From positions 29,001,698 to 29,065,697 of the forward strand of contig JBBCBC010000026.1 of NCBI GenBank assembly GCA_037126765.1: 64,000 nucleotides of DNA, written 5' to 3'. This DNA is from Stenogyne calaminthoides (Eukaryota; Streptophyta; Magnoliopsida; Lamiales; Lamiaceae). The notes beneath the pieces are model-generated. The model was not told the origin of the DNA, did no database searches, and was given only the letters and a program-made list of their open reading frames with translations. Positions within the stretch are counted from its first letter, which is position 1; every line of letters starts with the position of its first letter. A program made the position numbers and the translations under genes. Below are positions 59,881 to 64,000 of this stretch, one piece after another.

Positions 59881-60723
59881 TAGTCAAAGTCAATGATGCT
59901 ATGTGTCTTGAGTCTTTGTTTAGTAATGGTCAGATCAAAACTTACCAACTGCTGTGACCAGATGCAAGTTGGCAATATAGCTGTCTTTAGGATTAAATAT
60001 ATAAATAATATATATAAAGTAAGATCTATTGTCACAACTTGAAATTTATACCTATAAATTAATACTATAACATTTATAAATTAGAAGCACACTTGCATGG
60101 AATAATTTCACGGTGAGTAGGGGCATAATTTGAGAATTGATTTTTTAACACTTTTGAAGGAAATAATGTTAGTTTGTAATAGTTTGTATTTCGTTTTACG
60201 TATGGCACAATCTCATAAGAGTTTTGTTTTTGAAAAAAAAAACAGCATAGATGTATGCCAGTTTTGCTTGAATCAGATCAATAAATTTTGAGGCTTTCAG
60301 GGGAATATCGAATCTAAACCAGAATTCAATTATAATTCCACTTGTAATAATATATTAATATTGATATTTTAATCTAGTATTCTATCTTATTAGTGCAAAT
60401 TGTGCAGTGATTATGACATAGTTTTATGCATTGAATCTGAGACCTAAATTTTATTTCTTTTAAGGTGAAGTGACATATCCACATTTATATTTGTTCGCCA
60501 TTGTAGGAGTCTTAATTTTGGCCACTAGTCTTTATTTTGTCCCCCACTTATTGATCTTACCAATACAGCAATACCGTCTTTGTCAAATTCTTGTATGCAT
60601 TTTAAAAAACAATGAATTAAGACACAGGGCATCTTTGACTTTAACTACGCACCCATGAAGTAATTAATCTTGAATCATTTCTGCTTCATTATTCCTTTCA
60701 GAACTTAGGCAAAGTGATCATCA
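59881..60723. other. Spacer and promoter of copy E, includes a diverged Mutator-like MITE
   Basis: No coding signal. Contains the element at 60087-60237 and the copy E upstream block (AATTAAGACACAGGGC at about 60613) that is also found upstream of copies B and F. Confidence 0.6.
60087..60237. mobile_element. Diverged copy of the Mutator-like MITE at 28843
   Basis: Begins GCACACTTGCATGGAATAAT and ends ATCTCATAAGAGTTTTGTTTTTG, matching the GCACACTTGCATGAGACC start and CTCATATGAGTTTTTGT end of the 28843-28986 element. The interior also aligns loosely (AGGGGCATAA, TTTTTAACACTTTTGAAGG). About 150 bp. Confidence 0.7.
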
Positions 60724-63220
60724 ATGCCTCAATTTCAGAACATCATAATCTTTTTCATAGTTTCTTTCATATCTTGTCTAGCTTCTGTTGACTCCCAGCC
60801 GTTTGATTATCCAACTGCAAATCTCTCTTCTTCTTGGATCAACGGTGTCTCCGCAAATCATTCGGTGAGTTTCAACAACAATTCAACCGTTAGAGCCATC
60901 CTTCTTAGAGGGACTTTTGGTCCAAAATATGCTTGTGGTTTCTTTTGCAATGGTACCTGTGAAACCTATCTGTTTGCAATTTTCATAGTCCAAACAAACA
61001 GTGGTGGAGGTATCACTTCGCCATCCGTAGGATTCCCTCAGGTTGTATGGTCTGCCAACCGAAACAAACCTGTCAGAATCAACGCGACGTTGGAGCTGAC
61101 AGGCACGGGGGATTTAATCCTCCGAGATGCAGATGGAGCATCGGCGTGGTCCACCAACACCTCTGGAAGATCGGTTGTGGGCTTAAATTTGACAGAAACA
61201 GGGAACCTTGTTCTGTTTGATGCTAAAAACTCTGTAGTTTGGCAATCTTTCGATCATCCAACCGACGCCTTGGTTCCAGGGCAGATCCTCGTAGCTGGGA
61301 TGAATCTCACAGCAAGTGATTCATTAACAAATTGGACTAATGGAGGTTTGTTTTCTTTGTCAATGACTGATAGAGGCCTAATAGCTTCTACACATTCTGA
61401 TCCTCCACAAATATATTTTCAGAATATTTTTTCTGGCACTAAGCTTAATGTAGAAGCAAGTTATGCTAAGTACAGAAATGGAAGTCTAGATTTGTATGTA
61501 AATGGTGTCGAGCCTCAGAATCCAGACACGTCGATAACTCTTCCTCCTATAAGTAGTGATGCTCAGTATATGAAACTTGGGCCTGACGGGCATCTTCGGG
61601 TGTATCAGTGGGGAGGATCATGGACTGAAATAGGTGACATTTTGACAGGTTATTTTGGTGGGTGTGGATATCCCATGGTTTGTGGAAGATATGGAATTTG
61701 CTCAAACGGGCAATGTAGTTGTCCGAATGGGACAAGCTTTAGGGAGTTGAATGATAGGCGGCCTGATCAGGGTTGCTCTCAAGTCATTCCGGTTGATTGT
61801 AATAATTCAAGCAATCATGACTTCTTGGACCTCGTTGATGTAACCTACTTCACTTCGATTGCGGGTACTAGGCGTATGGATATGAGTAGCTGTAAAGAGG
61901 CCTGCTTGAAGAATTGTTCTTGCAAAGCTGCTATTTTCCAATATGGCTCAAATTCTTCAGATGGTAGCTGCTATATGCCGTCTGAGGTCTTTTCGTTGAT
62001 GAATAATGATCGGGATCTGACTCACTACAATTCTACTGTATCGATAAAACTGCAGATTGCTCCAATTGAGACACCAACTTCTGTTGAGAAAAAGACTAGC
62101 TTATTAGGGCCAATTTTGGGATCAACTCTTGGACTGCTTTGTGTGGCTGTTGTTATTGGAGCAATAGTTTTTGCGTACCGAAGGAGGCGGAGATCTGAAG
62201 AAGTGGAGGAGGACTATTTAGATCATGTACCAGGCATGCCAACTAGATTTTCTTTTCAAGAGTTGGAAACTGCAACTGACAACTTTGACAAGAAACTCGG
62301 TGAAGGAGGATTTGGCTCAGTTTTCGAAGGGTCGTTGAGTGATGGCACAAGAATCGCGGTGAAGCGCCTTGATGGAGTCGGACACATTAAGAAGTCGTTT
62401 CTAGCGGAGGTCGAAAGTATTGGCAGCATTCACCATATCAACTTGGTAAGACTAATAGGCTTCTGTGCTGAGAAGTCTCACAGGCTTCTCGTTTTCGAGT
62501 ATATGTGCAATGGCTCTCTAGAAAAATGGATATACTGTACAGGTCAACGGACGACGCTTGACTGGAACCATAGAAGCAGGATCATCCATGACATTGCCAA
62601 AGGATTGACCTATCTTCATGAAGATTGCAGACAAAAGATCCTCCACCTTGATATCAAGCCTCAGAACATACTTCTAGACGAACATCACAAAGCCAGACTT
62701 GCTGATTTTGGGTTGGCTAAACTCATCGACAGAAACCAAAGTCAAGTGGTAACAACCATGAGAGGCACTCCTGGTTACCTAGCCCCCGAATGGCTTAGTT
62801 CAGTTATCACAGAGAAAGTAGATGTGTATAGCTTCGGAGTTGTGATTCTTGAAATTGTGTCTGGTAGGAAGATTTTTGAGCAGTCTAGGACGGAGGAGGA
62901 AAGATATTTACTGACCTATTTCAAGAAGAGCTGAGCAAGGACAGTGGCTAGATCTTGTCGACAAATGTTGTCTGGATGTGGAGTCCAACGCTGGAGAAAT
63001 CGAGAAAATGTTGAAAGTTGCAGGTTGGTGTGTGCAGAGTGATTATGAGAAGAGGCCTTCTATGTCCACTGTGATCAAGGTTTTGGAGGGTGTTTTGGAT
63101 GTCGAGATAGATATTGATTACAACTTCTTGATTCCACAGAATCTGGTTAAACGAATCCAAGAAGTTAGATCCCATGATTTCACTCCTTTACTTCCTTCGG
63201 TTCTATCAGGGCCGCGGTAG
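60724..63220 (+). pseudogene. G-type lectin receptor kinase (SD2-5-like, non-RD), nearly complete with a C-terminal frameshift, copy E
   Basis: Intronless reading frame from ATG at 60724. Signal peptide (about 1-25), bulb-type lectin domain (about 80-200), EGF-like/PAN Cys-rich region (CGYPMVCGRYGICS, CKEACLKNCSCKAAIF), transmembrane helix (about 459-484, LLGPILGSTLGLLCVAVVIG), stop-transfer RRRRR, then a kinase domain from about 519: GEGGFGSVF, IAVKRL, HLDIKPQN, DFGLAK, GYLAPEW. The catalytic loop has HLD instead of HRD, so it is a non-RD kinase, as are many immune receptor kinases. The frame ends at 62934 (about 736 residues). Sequence for the end of the kinase (QWLDLVDKCC, WCVQSDYEKRPSMSTV) continues in another frame to 63220. 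A two-base loss or one-base gain at about 62928 explains the break. Missing helices G-I would probably cripple the kinase. Nearest known family: SD2-5/PR5K-like lectin kinases. Confidence 0.92.
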
Positions 63221-63452
63221 AAGTACCATTTTACCAGAGTTGCAACTTGTCTATAGCTATAACATTTGCAAGAAGTTGTACAATTTGTTTTGATTCAATG
63301 CTTTTACCATTACATTCTTACTCATCTGCCCCATTTGAAATAGGTGTGGTATCCATCCATCGTCTAAATGCTAGTAAATTGTCTCGTGATTTTCTAAAAG
63401 TTTGTACCTAATTCTTGATACGCTCTATTTTCCAGTGCTTAATTTCTAAACA
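63221..63452. other. 3' flank of copy E
   Basis: Non-coding spacer between copy E and the relic F promoter block. Confidence 0.5.
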
Positions 63453-63560
63453 GTGAATTAAGACACAGAGCTTAGGCAAAGTGATAAACTTTGCCTCAAT
63501 TTCTGATCCTTATAATCTTTGTAATAGTTGATTTCTTATCTTGTCTTCCAACGCGTATAC
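63453..63560 (+). pseudogene. 5' fragment of a further lectin-kinase copy, copy F
   Basis: The run AATTAAGACACAGAGCTTAG followed by GGCAAAGTGATAAACTTTGCCTCAATTTCTG mirrors the copy E upstream region and its first codons. The ATG is lost (TTTGCCTCAATTT where copy E has ATGCCTCAATTT). The signal-peptide region is still alignable to about 63549, after which similarity ends. A dead fragment. Confidence 0.75.
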
Positions 63561-64000
63561 GCAACTGAGGCTGCAATAACCTTTCTTGAGAAATGTATAC
63601 CACTAGTCCCGATGTAGTATCCGCAGGGCTGTTTGGTGGATTTGCGTTGCATTGCATTAAATCAGGTTCGAATTTTGTTGGGCTTGACATTAAAATCACA
63701 TCAGAGTTTTAATCCAAGAAATAGAGAAACTAGACAAGAAAAGAAAGGTAAGTGTGTAGAAGAACTAATTACCAATGTTACAGCAGTAGACAAGATGAAG
63801 AAGTTTCAATTACAATTCAAGAATTACTTCAAAGATAGCTGGTCTCAACGACCCCGCACAATATGTTATTCATGAATGATCCAAATTGAATAGAATGATT
63901 CAAGAACTTACTATGGTAATCATCTTGGCCCCGACAGAAGTGAAGAAAGTAGACGAGTTGCATCTTTGGAACTAACTTCTAAGATTCCGCTAATCAAGAA
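63561..64000. other. End of window, decayed lectin-cluster sequence
   Basis: Includes the duplicated block 63685-63749 also seen at 59506-59571. No intact coding sequence seen up to the window edge. Confidence 0.5.

Noticed and set aside
63633..63875. 80-codon plus-strand frame at the window end
   Set aside because: Contains the same duplicated non-coding block as 59506-59571; no protein similarity recognised.
1..64000. CRISPR arrays, operons, tRNA or rRNA genes
   Set aside because: Searched by eye; no regularly spaced direct repeats with unique spacers, no cloverleaf with A/B boxes that I could support, and all genes are spliced eukaryotic genes.

Overview
The window is nuclear DNA of a flowering plant, most likely a eudicot. 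Its genes are split by many short AT-rich GT-AG introns, the products are plant-specific, and MITEs of several superfamilies sit in introns and spacers. A narrower placement (asterid/Lamiales) would only be an impression. Gene models were built by hand, checking reading phase across every exon junction; CDS spans run from start codon to stop codon, with exons listed in the evidence.

Layout. 1-3137: decayed hAT transposon, transposase on the minus strand. 3844-4042 (-): orphan first exon resembling a GAUT15-like galacturonosyltransferase. 5299-7360: a clean hAT MITE, a Stowaway-like MITE and a foldback element carrying degenerate telomere-like repeats. 7500-11611 (+): peroxisomal citrate synthase, 13 exons, N-terminal PTS2. 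12679-14605 (-): elongin-A. 16173-20467 (-): organellar GatA, 10 exons. 21982-24300: LINE tail and MITEs. 23385-26500 (+): TBL-type O-acetyltransferase. 26501-29751: gene-free, nested MITEs and a 97-bp tandem duplication. 29752-36684 (+): 23-exon LRR-malectin receptor kinase with a one-base deletion. 37540-41788 (+): GPI8/PIG-K. 43890-45611 (+): class A4 heat-shock factor. 47428-48836 (+): BASL, the stomatal polarity protein. 50448-53937 (+): sugar-phosphate/nucleotide-sugar translocator-like carrier with a 13-nt microexon. 55625-64000: a decaying cluster of G-type lectin receptor kinases: a lectin-only truncation, a twice-deleted copy, an SD1-type relic, an inverted fragment, one nearly complete non-RD kinase gene with a late frameshift, and the start of another copy.

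The genes are independent housekeeping or developmental loci; no operon-like logic applies. The most notable signals are the birth-and-death receptor-kinase cluster, the near-perfect 62-bp hairpin upstream of it, a short dispersed repeat found six times and always inside introns, the telomere-like foldback just upstream of citrate synthase, and three one- or two-base lesions at otherwise intact loci that may be real decay or assembly indels. I found no CRISPR array, tRNA, rRNA or prokaryotic-type system, and nothing I would call a wholly new system.
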